Assembly (NCBI RefSeq): GCF_047501535.1
Contig: NZ_JAZDRJ010000006.1
Span: forward strand, 1-64,000
DNA: 64,000 bases
DNA from: Yanghanlia sp047501535
GTDB taxonomy: Bacteria; Pseudomonadota; Gammaproteobacteria; Burkholderiales; Burkholderiaceae_B
Direction: 5' to 3'
The notes beneath the pieces are model-generated. The model was not told where the DNA came from and did no database searches. It was given only the letters and a program-made list of their open reading frames with translations. Shown in pieces: positions 25,226 to 32,826 of this stretch (within the stretch, counting starts at the first letter, position 1; every line of letters begins with the position of its first letter). A program made the position numbers and the translations under genes.

Positions 25226-25400
25226 TGTTTTTCCTTTCAAAATCGGATTTCTCTGGCAACTTCGATATCGAGCGTTTTCGACGTCGGCTAAGCAGAGCGA
25301 CTTCCACTACTAGAGCGATGAGCGTGATACTTAGTGAGCCCCATACGTATGGGGCATAGCCTCCCATCGCGAAGAATTCTGCGGCGCTATTCCACTTCAT
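25209..25400 (-). CDS. ccmD: CcmD, small membrane subunit
   Basis: A 63-residue single-span membrane protein with the family start MxWNSAAEFFAMGGYAPYVW and a basic cytoplasmic tail (LSRRRKRS). CcmD helps release heme-loaded CcmE from the CcmABC complex. It overlaps ccmC by 4 bp and ccmE by 17 bp. Confidence 0.9.
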   Translation of the reverse strand: MKWNSAAEFFAMGGYAPYVWGSLSITLIALVVEVALLSRRRKRSISKLPEKSDFERKNNESST

Positions 25401-26134
25401 GGTTTGTTCTCATTCAATCGATGTACCCAGGTGCTATGACGTTCTCGTTCCAAAATGATGCATCGAGCGCGTATCAGTGCGACGCTGATTGTGTACATCC
25501 AAGCGGCCAACGATACGAGCAGCATGGCAACGAGCATGATCGTTGCCATGGACGGGGCGCGCGTTAGCGATACGGACGCGCCTTGATGCAATGTGTTCCA
25601 CCACTCGACCGAGAAATAGATGATGGGTATATTCACTACACCGACTAATGTCAGGAGTGCACCAGCTTTGTCAGCGCGGCGAGCGTCCTCAATGGCAGAC
25701 TGAAGCGCCATAATCCCGATATAAAGAAAGAGCAGTATCAATTCAGATGTTAAGCGTGCGTCCCAGACCCACCACGTTCCCCACATCGGCTTGCCCCAAA
25801 GGGCGCCCGTCCATAAAGAGAGGAAGGTAAACATCGCGCCTGTCGGTGCGAGTGCCCGCGCCATCATGGCTGATAATCTGCTGTTGAAGGCAAGGCCTAC
25901 CGCTGCCCAGAATGCCATGACAAGGTATATGAACATGGACATCCACGAGACAGGCACATGGAGAAAGATAATGCGGTACCCTTCGCCCTGCTGCGCGTCT
26001 GTGGGCGCCAGGAAGAAACCGATATAAAACCCCAAGGATCCTATCGCTATAGCCGCGAGCATGAACCATGGTGCCAAACGACCTGCCAGAGGGTAAAACG
26101 TGCTTGGCGTGGAATATTTGAACCAGTTAATCAT
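25397..26134 (-). CDS. ccmC: CcmC, heme presentation protein
   Basis: Six-helix membrane protein of 245 residues. The WWD motif WGTWWVWDARLT spans 118-129, and the flanking heme-ligand histidines are H59 (FLHVPVSW) and H183 (NTLHQGAS). It presents heme to CcmE at the periplasmic face. It lies between ccmB (8 bp gap) and ccmD (4 bp overlap). Confidence 0.96.
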   Translation of the reverse strand: MINWFKYSTPSTFYPLAGRLAPWFMLAAIAIGSLGFYIGFFLAPTDAQQGEGYRIIFLHVPVSWMSMFIYLVMAFWAAVGLAFNSRLSAMMARALAPTGAMFTFLSLWTGALWGKPMWGTWWVWDARLTSELILLFLYIGIMALQSAIEDARRADKAGALLTLVGVVNIPIIYFSVEWWNTLHQGASVSLTRAPSMATIMLVAMLLVSLAAWMYTISVALIRARCIILERERHSTWVHRLNENKP

Positions 26135-26142
26135 TTATTGCC

Positions 26143-26826
26143 TTACTCCAACGCGATCCGTAACGCCATAGTTGTGGCCAAGGGTGAGAAGAACGCAGCC
26201 AGTGCTAAAGCTGCCGCTAACAATGAGAAATGCGACTCGGCTCCTAGCCCCGCATTAACCGAGGCGACCGCTCCTGCACCGAAGATCAGTACTGGTACAT
26301 AGAGCGGCAGAACCAATAACGCGATAAGTACGCCGCCTCCCCTCAATCCGATCGTCAGGCTCGCGCCAATCGCCCCCAACAGGCTCAGTACCGGCGTGCC
26401 AATAGCGAGCGAGGTAGCTAACGTCAATAATGACGCGGGTGAGATATCAAACTGCAACGCCAGCAACGGTGCGACGAATAGCAGAGGAACACCCGTAAGG
26501 ATCCAGTGCGCAATCACTTTCCCTGTGACGAGCATTCCAAGGGGGGCTGTGGACAGCATGAGTTGCTCCAGGGTCCCATCAGCGTGGTCCTCTTCGAAAA
26601 GCCTGTTCAGTGAAAGCATGCTTGCTAATAATGCAGCGACCCAAATGACCCCGGGCGCGATCTGTCTCAGCGTATCGCGCTCGGCACCTATACCAAGGGG
26701 GAATAAACTAACCACGATGACGAAAAAGAAGACCGGTGTAAGTGCGTCGGACTTACGACGCATCGCAAGACCTAAGTCGCGGCGAATCACCGCATATGTG
26801 GCCGCCAAGCCAAGTGATTCCATCAT
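26143..26826 (-). CDS. ccmB: CcmB, ABC permease of cytochrome c maturation
   Basis: Membrane subunit of the CcmAB ABC complex, 227 residues. The start at 26826 overlaps the ccmA stop as ATGA; the longer frame to 26886 is inside ccmA. VIRRDLGLAMRRKSDALTPV at the N-terminus and FEEDHADGTLEQLMLS are characteristic. CcmAB uses ATP to release holo-CcmE from CcmCD. Confidence 0.94.
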   Translation of the reverse strand: MMESLGLAATYAVIRRDLGLAMRRKSDALTPVFFFVIVVSLFPLGIGAERDTLRQIAPGVIWVAALLASMLSLNRLFEEDHADGTLEQLMLSTAPLGMLVTGKVIAHWILTGVPLLFVAPLLALQFDISPASLLTLATSLAIGTPVLSLLGAIGASLTIGLRGGGVLIALLVLPLYVPVLIFGAGAVASVNAGLGAESHFSLLAAALALAAFFSPLATTMALRIALE

Positions 26827-27437
26827 GAGCCGATCCGCAACGTACGTATTGATCCGGTTACGACCATCGGTAAATGGCTGGTCCAAATCGCAGTGCCGCC
26901 TTCAGCTAAATGCCGCGAAATCCTGTCGAGTACCCATTGCGCTGCCGCGTCATCAAGCGCAGTCAAAGGCTCATCGAGTATCCAGAAAGACCGTCGCAAA
27001 TAGCACAGTCTGGCCAAACTTACCCGGCGTTTTTGGCCTTGAGAAAGCGCCCGCACCGGCAGGTCTGCAATTTCATACAAGCCGCTTTGCTTCAATGCGT
27101 CCTGAGCGATTGCATCGCTGATAGGTTCGCCGGCTAATGCCGCTGCATAAACGAGATTCTCTATTGCGGTCAGGTCGTCTTTAAGGCCTATCAGGTGGCC
27201 GCAATAAAGAAGGTCCCGTCGCAATTGTTCTCGAGCGACTTGAATCGGATTGCCGTTCCAGAGGATGGCTCCGCCGCAAGGGGGCGTGAGCCCCGCGAAT
27301 AGACGCAGCAGTGTTGTCTTTCCACTCCCATTCGGCCCTTGGACGAACAGGCCGGATCCACGTTCAATATGAACGTTCAGGTCATGTAATAGACGGCGCT
27401 CACCGCGCACGCAGGTCAGATTGATGGCTTCAAGCAC
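26823..27437 (-). CDS. ccmA: CcmA, ABC ATPase of cytochrome c maturation
   Basis: ABC-type ATPase, about 204 residues from the proposed GTG at 27437 (IV-LEAINLTC aligns with the family start); a TTG at 27476 would add 13 residues. Walker A is GPNGSGKTT, the signature LSQGQKRR and Walker B FWILDEP. It is the first gene of the leftward ccmABCDEFGHI unit. The 197 bp upstream, up to the CzcI-like gene, has no clear promoter motif, so read-through from copRS is possible. Confidence 0.93.
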   Translation of the reverse strand: MLEAINLTCVRGERRLLHDLNVHIERGSGLFVQGPNGSGKTTLLRLFAGLTPPCGGAILWNGNPIQVAREQLRRDLLYCGHLIGLKDDLTAIENLVYAAALAGEPISDAIAQDALKQSGLYEIADLPVRALSQGQKRRVSLARLCYLRRSFWILDEPLTALDDAAAQWVLDRISRHLAEGGTAIWTSHLPMVVTGSIRTLRIGS

Positions 27438-27634
27438 GATCGTCCCCAGTTCGCAACATCGTTGCTCGCTGTACAAAAGCTTGCGGGCACTAAGGGCAAG
27501 AATGCCGGCGGTGCCGTCAACCCTCAGTGCAGTTCGATAAGCTGGACAGAACTGGCACGGCGTACCATGCGTTTCAGGCCGAGAACCACGAAAGGGTCAA
27601 GATTGCGCGATAGTTTCACGCACGGCGTGCCAGC

Positions 27635-27991
27635 TCAGGCGAGAGGCAGCCACTGGGGGCGTTCGGGACGCTCGTTGAGCGCGCGCTGCTTCATGGCGGC
27701 CTGCCGAAGGTCAGGGCCAGAGTCGGAAGCGAGCGGGGGAGGGGGGGAATGTGAGGATGACAACAAAAACGCACAGGATGCATGACAGACATAGTCCGAA
27801 TGCCCTGACATCTCCGACGAAGTGTCTGCCTTCTTCACTTCGCCGTAGGATGGCGCCTTCGTTTCCTGGAGGTTAAAACTATGGTCGTCCACATAGTCGA
27901 CTGACATTGGCGGACAATAGAAGTCGATTACCGCCCAGGAGGCCTGGAGCGGAAGCAACGAAAATATTATCAGCAAAATCAATCGTTTCAT
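27635..27991 (-). CDS. CzcI-like small periplasmic protein
   Basis: A 118-residue protein with a signal peptide (MKRLILLIIFSLLPLQASWA) followed by a short region with few cysteines (YCPP, YVCHASC) and a proline-rich tail. The N-terminus closely resembles CzcI-type proteins that precede czcCBA efflux genes and may affect metal-sensing. No czcCBA is in this window, so it may be a leftover or have been recruited by copRS, which lies directly upstream. The family call is moderate. Confidence 0.6.
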   Translation of the reverse strand: MKRLILLIIFSLLPLQASWAVIDFYCPPMSVDYVDDHSFNLQETKAPSYGEVKKADTSSEMSGHSDYVCHASCAFLLSSSHSPPPPLASDSGPDLRQAAMKQRALNERPERPQWLPLA

Positions 27992-28120
27992 GACGGTTGA
28001 TATTCTACAGGATTGGGGCTATGTCTGCAAACCGGATGTGGGTGCGGCGGGGATCTCGGGCGGCCCTGACGCACCTTTGGCCGGTGTGTCGTGCGGGGTG
28101 GGATGTAGACTCTAAAAACG

Positions 28121-29536
28121 TCAATTGTGTCCAGGAAAAAGAATTTCAAAGGCCGTCGCTGCATCGTTCGAGCTGACAGTGATGGTACCCCCGTGGGCCT
28201 CAATAATAGATTTCGCAATTGCTAATCCAAGGCCGGCACCTTCCCCCGAGCGCTGACGGGAGGCGTCAGGACGATAAAACCGCTCGAATATACGGGGAAG
28301 ATGTTCTGAAGGGATGGCGGGGCCTGGGTTCTGTATGAGGACTTTCACCGTACTCGGGGCGTGTGCAGCCATTTTTTCCAGCTGGACCAAGACCGTTTCA
28401 CCGCTCGGAGTGTGTCGAATAGCGTTGGACAATAGATTGCTCAGCGCACGGCGAATCATCAATCTGTCACCTAAAGTACTGACAGGCCCACCGTATACCT
28501 CTAAGGCGACTTCACGTTCTTCGGCCCAAGCGCCAAAATAATCGAAAAGCATGCGAACTTCAGTTTCAAGGTCGATGGCTACTAGCTCTGGCTTTAGCAG
28601 CTTGTTGTCCGCTTGAGCCAGAAATAACATGTCGCCGACCATCTTGGCCATCCGATCATATTCTTCTAGATTGGAATACAAGATTTCACGGTACTGTTCG
28701 ACACTGCGGGCTTGAGAAAGCGCGACTTCTGTCTGGGTTTTTATGTTCGTAATCGGCGTACGCAATTCATGAGCAATATCACCCGAGAAATCGGATAGAC
28801 GCCTGAACACGTCTTCGAGACGGTCTAGCATCTGGTTGAAAGATGTGGCCAGCTCGGCAAGTTCTACTGGCACTGCATCAGGGAACAACCGGATGTGCAG
28901 CTGGTCGGACTTGATTCTTCCTATCTGACGGCTGATTCGTCTTATGGGCGCGTGGCCTTGATGCACAGCGAGCCATGTAAGAAAAATTGCAATAAGGCAG
29001 GCAGCCGCCGTAATGACACGCAGATAATTGCGAAAGCTCTCAAGGTAGTGCAGGTGGAAATTTATGCCGGTACCCACGGCAATGGTAAGAACTTCCATAC
29101 CCGTATGACTGTCGGCTGGAACCTGAATCACTGCACCTCTGTAAGTTTCGTTATGGTCTTTCCATATACTTACTGTATCAACAGTGATCTGGTCGACAGG
29201 TTGCGAAATTTTTGCAAACCTTGCCAGGTTCGAGCCGGGCGTCGCATAGACCACCGAGCCAGCCAGCGTCGAAATTCGGTACTGAGCATTGTGATGACCG
29301 GAAACAGCGCTTGCAAACATGGCCCGTACGTCTGCGGCACGTGAGCCATCCGGCAGTGTCGCAACGGTGTGTTTTAGGGCTTGCAGAACCGCATTCAGTT
29401 CATCTACGTCCTGCTGGATGAAGTGATTGTTGATTGAGCGCTCGATGACCCATCCGAACGTCAGCAATACAACCGTGATCACTGCGCCGATCGAGACGGT
29501 AAGTCGTACCGCCAGAGAGACAGGACGTCGCTTCAT
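28121..29536 (-). CDS. copS: Heavy-metal sensor histidine kinase (CopS/CusS type)
   Basis: Sensor kinase of 471 residues. Two membrane segments flank a periplasmic sensor domain (about 35-170); HAMP follows, then the phosphoacceptor H256 in SGDIAHELRTPI, and the ATPase N box and G boxes (RPDASRQRSGEGAGLGLAI). Residues fit the CusS/CopS/CzcS heavy-metal group, and the position next to copR and the copper genes makes Cu the likely signal. It overlaps copR by 4 bp. A decayed copy of its 3' end lies at 10416-10722. Confidence 0.9.
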   Translation of the reverse strand: MKRRPVSLAVRLTVSIGAVITVVLLTFGWVIERSINNHFIQQDVDELNAVLQALKHTVATLPDGSRAADVRAMFASAVSGHHNAQYRISTLAGSVVYATPGSNLARFAKISQPVDQITVDTVSIWKDHNETYRGAVIQVPADSHTGMEVLTIAVGTGINFHLHYLESFRNYLRVITAAACLIAIFLTWLAVHQGHAPIRRISRQIGRIKSDQLHIRLFPDAVPVELAELATSFNQMLDRLEDVFRRLSDFSGDIAHELRTPITNIKTQTEVALSQARSVEQYREILYSNLEEYDRMAKMVGDMLFLAQADNKLLKPELVAIDLETEVRMLFDYFGAWAEEREVALEVYGGPVSTLGDRLMIRRALSNLLSNAIRHTPSGETVLVQLEKMAAHAPSTVKVLIQNPGPAIPSEHLPRIFERFYRPDASRQRSGEGAGLGLAIAKSIIEAHGGTITVSSNDAATAFEILFPGHN

Positions 29537-30225
29537 TGGCTTGGTGTCGAATCGGTGACATCGAGCATGTATCCCATCCCGCGCACCGTATGTATCAATT
29601 TAGGTTCGTACTCGTCGTCGATTTTCGCCCTAAGACGCCGGATGGCGACGTCGATAACATTGGTGTCGCTATCGAAATTCATATCCCAGACTTGGGAAGC
29701 AATCAACGATCGAGGCAGCACTTCGCCCTGGCGACGCACGAGGAGCTCCAGCAGGGCGAACTCTTTGTTAGTGAGGGTTATCCGAGTTCCTTTGCGTTCC
29801 GCTCGCCGCCGTGGAATGTCGAGTACGAGATCGGCTACTTGCATTTGATCACTTGCGGCCGGGACAGCGCCGCGCCGCAATAGGGTGCGAACGCGTGCGA
29901 GAAGTTCGGCGAAGGCGAACGGTTTGACCAAGTAATCGTCTGCCCCCAACTCCAAGCCCTTCACCCGATCTTCCACGCTATCGCGCGCCGTGAGAAACAA
30001 GACCGGAGTCTGCGATTTAGCATCACGCAGCGACTGCATGATGCGCCAGCCGTCTACGTCGGGCAGCATCACGTCCAAGATGATTAGGTCGTAGGAGCCT
30101 GTCAGCGCCAAGTGGTGACCGTCAAGGCCGGTGCGGGCGAGATCGACCACAAAGCCGGATTCGAGCAGACCTTGGCGCAAGTAGTCGCCCGTCTTGACCT
30201 CATCCTCCACAACAAGCAGTTTCAT
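29533..30225 (-). CDS. copR: Copper response regulator (CopR/CusR, OmpR family)
   Basis: OmpR-type response regulator of 230 residues: receiver domain with phosphoacceptor D51 (LIILDVMLPDVDGW), then a winged-helix DNA-binding domain (LTNKEFALLELLVRRQGEVLP ... VIDVAIRRLRAKID, split here by the motif gap). It pairs with CopS. It probably binds the ATTACA-N4-TGTAAT dyads found at six promoters in this window, including one at 30338, so it is likely autoregulated. Confidence 0.92.
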   Translation of the reverse strand: MKLLVVEDEVKTGDYLRQGLLESGFVVDLARTGLDGHHLALTGSYDLIILDVMLPDVDGWRIMQSLRDAKSQTPVLFLTARDSVEDRVKGLELGADDYLVKPFAFAELLARVRTLLRRGAVPAASDQMQVADLVLDIPRRRAERKGTRITLTNKEFALLELLVRRQGEVLPRSLIASQVWDMNFDSDTNVIDVAIRRLRAKIDDEYEPKLIHTVRGMGYMLDVTDSTPSQ

Positions 30226-30337
30226 GTGATCGCTCCTGAAAGTTTCCGCGGAAGCGGGGCTCCCACGGCCGGACTTCGCCTTACTAAACCATCGTTACAG
30301 TCTAGTGTCACCATCGTGACACGTGCATGACGGGATG

Positions 30338-30353
30338 ATTACAAAATTGTAAT
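30338..30353 (-). promoter_or_regulatory. cop box upstream of copRS
   Basis: The dyad ATTACA-AAAT-TGTAAT lies 113 bp upstream of the copR start. It is one of six matching sites and resembles known CopR/CusR/PcoR boxes. Confidence 0.75.
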
Positions 30354-30415
30354 GTCGGGTGGCGGCTTTGCGACCCTTCGGTCAAGTCCGTCCAGTCTTG
30401 CTGTAAGCCCGGATT

Positions 30416-31048
30416 TCAACGCGTCTTTGTTGCTAGACTTGCGCCGCGCGCAAGATCTGGCATGGGGTTACCGGGCTTGGAGGCTGCCAGTTTCCGTTTT
30501 TCTTGGATGGGGTCTACCGGCTGATTATTGACTCGCAGCTCATAATGCAGATGGGGGCCACTGGATATTCCGGTCGAACCGACATAGCCAATGATCTGTC
30601 CTTTTTCTATGTTGACACCCTTTCTTAGGCCTTTCTTAAATCGACTTTGATGTGCATATACAGTGGAATAGACATCGTCGTGTTCTATGAAAATCACTTT
30701 TCCATATCCGTTCTGGACGCCTATAAAAGAAATTTTTCCCTGAGCCGTGGCGCGGATGGGGGTTCCTTTTGGGGCAGGGTAATCAAGACCTTGATGGCCA
30801 GCCCACTTGCCCGATACGGGATGAAGTCGGTAGCCATAGGCTGAATTGATACGCACGTGTTCGCGTAGTGGCGTGTTCAGAAACATCCTGCGTAAGCTCT
30901 CAAGCCGAGGTGGTGCTTTATGCGAGTGTTTACCAAGCGTGTGAACGGGGCCTTCGATAATAGAAGTCTGCCTGACCTCCGATGCTGCCACAGTATTCGT
31001 CATAAGGTAGCCTAAGACGAGAAACAGGCCTTTTAATATCCTACGCAT
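30416..31048 (-). CDS. M23 (LytM-like) peptidoglycan endopeptidase
   Basis: Secreted M23-family metallopeptidase of 210 residues. A signal peptide and about 50 linker residues precede the domain with H85 and D89 (GHQGLDY), H133 (VYAHQSR) and the full HxH motif at H166-L-H168 (GPHLHYEL). All expected metal ligands and catalytic histidines are present, unlike the paralogue at 14568. Its role in metal resistance is unclear; cell-wall remodelling under metal stress is one idea. A terminator at 31124-31161 separates it from the cupredoxin gene. Confidence 0.88.
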   Translation of the reverse strand: MRRILKGLFLVLGYLMTNTVAASEVRQTSIIEGPVHTLGKHSHKAPPRLESLRRMFLNTPLREHVRINSAYGYRLHPVSGKWAGHQGLDYPAPKGTPIRATAQGKISFIGVQNGYGKVIFIEHDDVYSTVYAHQSRFKKGLRKGVNIEKGQIIGYVGSTGISSGPHLHYELRVNNQPVDPIQEKRKLAASKPGNPMPDLARGASLATKTR

Positions 31049-31123
31049 GTCAGATAAAAAATATTTTTATAGTGCTAAAGCGTGGTTCGTCTTCTTTGAC
31101 CCGATCGACTCTAGATGCTGTGG

Positions 31124-31161
31124 GGAAAAAGCGTGGGCGGTACTGCGTACGCAGTACCGCC
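31124..31161 (-). terminator. Rho-independent terminator downstream of the cupredoxin gene
   Basis: A perfect 26-bp palindrome (31136-31161, GGCGGTACTGCG and its complement) is followed on the minus strand by CACGCTTTTT. It ends the cupredoxin transcript ahead of the M23 gene. Confidence 0.75.
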
Positions 31162-31181
31162 GCCTTTGCCTTCATGGCACC

Positions 31182-31694
31182 TTATCCGACTTTTACCTTA
31201 CCGATCATGCCGGCTTCCATGTGTCCAGGAAGAAGGCAGGCAAAGTCAACGGTTCCAGCCTGAGGAAACTGCCAGACGAGCCCACCTTTTTGACCAGGAT
31301 TGACCGTGATCATATTGGGCTCGGCATGCTTCATTCCAGGCATGTTTTTCATCATGGCTGCATGCTCTTTGAGTTCTGCAACGGAACCGATCACCATTTC
31401 ATGCGGGATCTTGCCGTTGTTCTTCATGAAAAAACGAACCGTCTCGCCCGGCTTGACGTTGAACTGGCTTGGAGAGAAACGCATGGTGTCGTCCATGACT
31501 AGCTCGATCGTACGTGTGACCTTGGCGGGGTCGCCAGGTTGCCCCATAGTTGAGCCGGTTTTTTTCATGCTGGACATGTCATGGCCTTGCATCACGGTGC
31601 CGTCTTTCATCTCATGACCTCCACCGTGGCTCCCGGCAGCAAATGCCAGAACGGGTAACGTGCTTAATATCAATATAGATAGTGTCTTTCTCAT
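31182..31694 (-). CDS. Periplasmic cupredoxin-like copper protein
   Basis: Cupredoxin-fold protein, about 170 residues with a signal peptide. The start is ATG at 31694; a GTG 9 bp upstream is possible. A Met/His-rich linker (GSHGGGHEMKDGTVMQGHDM) precedes a type 1 copper domain with ligands H (KIPHEMVIG), C-x4-H-x4-M (FACLLPGHMEAGM). It follows copAB and should bind or shuttle copper in the periplasm, as in CopI-type resistance cupredoxins. Confidence 0.88.
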   Translation of the reverse strand: MRKTLSILILSTLPVLAFAAGSHGGGHEMKDGTVMQGHDMSSMKKTGSTMGQPGDPAKVTRTIELVMDDTMRFSPSQFNVKPGETVRFFMKNNGKIPHEMVIGSVAELKEHAAMMKNMPGMKHAEPNMITVNPGQKGGLVWQFPQAGTVDFACLLPGHMEAGMIGKVKVG

Positions 31695-31755
31695 GAAAAT
31701 CACTTTTGAATGAGGAAAAAAAGAGCATCAGATATGATGTTCCCTGGTAAAACCG

Positions 31756-32826
31756 TTAAAACCTAAAGCTCAAACCCGCCACGAAACGGGTTTCCTGCTT
31801 GGAGTCGCCCGCTGCACGCGCGTAATCTGCCGTTTTTCCAAATTTGCTGGACCACTCCACGCCAACGTAGGGAACAAACTGACGCGTGACTTCGTACTTG
31901 AGGCGCAAGCCCGCCGTGCCGTCTGTCAGACCGCTGCCAATGCCCCAACGTTCATCGTCTTTGCCATGGAGATTCACTTCCACGCTCGGTTGCAGGTACA
32001 ACTTCTGAGTCAGCAAGATGTCGTACTCGGCCTTCAGTCCCAGAGCCGTGCGTCCGCTGGGGCCGACATAAGCCGTGGCATCCACCTCGAACCAGTAAGG
32101 CGCTAACCCCTTGAAGCCGAATGCCAACCATTCCCGGTTCGGCGCGCCCTTGCCGTGATCGAAACGAACGCCCAGCTCCGTATCCCAGAACGTTGAAACC
32201 GCATGGCGCCAAAGTAGTTGCGTCTCGGACTCCTGCAGCTTGCCACTCGCCACTTCGCCTTCCGCTTTGATGACGGCACGGTTATAGGTGCTGCCATACC
32301 AAGCCTCCCCTTCATAGGCGGCCCATTCCTCGCCTCGCGCCCTTACGTACTCGAACCGGTCGACGTTGACGGAGCCGAACTTGTGCATATCCGACATGAT
32401 CAGCGCATCTGAAGGTGGCAGCGCGTACTTGCCCGCGTTACGCACGTAGCCATTGGAGTAGGCATCGGGGTCGCGTGCATCTGGTGGCGCCGATCCGCCT
32501 TGCATCTGCATATCGCCATGGTCCATCCCGCCGCCGCTCATATCCATTGCTCCCATATCGTGAACAGCGGCCGTCGGAGTTGTGTTGGTTTGGCCATGGT
32601 CCATGCCAGGCATATTCATTTTGCTGTGATCCATGCCAGGCATGCTTGCTGCATCGCTAGGAGCCGAGCTGGCTGGCATGGCGGTATGGCCTGTATGGGC
32701 GTCATGCGCTTGGGCGTACGCGAAAAGAGGAGCTGCGCCGAGCGTTGCGATTGCAACGGCAAGAATGCTTTTCTTTATATGGGTATTCACGAAGAAGATT
32801 CCCTTTTTCTCGTTTATTGAGCTCAT
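31756..32826 (-). CDS. copB: Copper resistance outer-membrane protein CopB/PcoB
   Basis: Outer-membrane copper resistance protein, 356 residues. The start at 32826 overlaps the copA stop (ATGA); the longer frame lies inside copA. A signal peptide ends near AYAQA (about 40), followed by a Met/His-rich copper-binding part (about 40-115: MDHSKMNMPGMDHG, GGGMDHGDMQMQ) and a C-terminal beta-barrel (DUF/CopB domain, ending LSFRF). It is the partner of CopA. Confidence 0.92.
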   Translation of the reverse strand: MSSINEKKGIFFVNTHIKKSILAVAIATLGAAPLFAYAQAHDAHTGHTAMPASSAPSDAASMPGMDHSKMNMPGMDHGQTNTTPTAAVHDMGAMDMSGGGMDHGDMQMQGGSAPPDARDPDAYSNGYVRNAGKYALPPSDALIMSDMHKFGSVNVDRFEYVRARGEEWAAYEGEAWYGSTYNRAVIKAEGEVASGKLQESETQLLWRHAVSTFWDTELGVRFDHGKGAPNREWLAFGFKGLAPYWFEVDATAYVGPSGRTALGLKAEYDILLTQKLYLQPSVEVNLHGKDDERWGIGSGLTDGTAGLRLKYEVTRQFVPYVGVEWSSKFGKTADYARAAGDSKQETRFVAGLSFRF

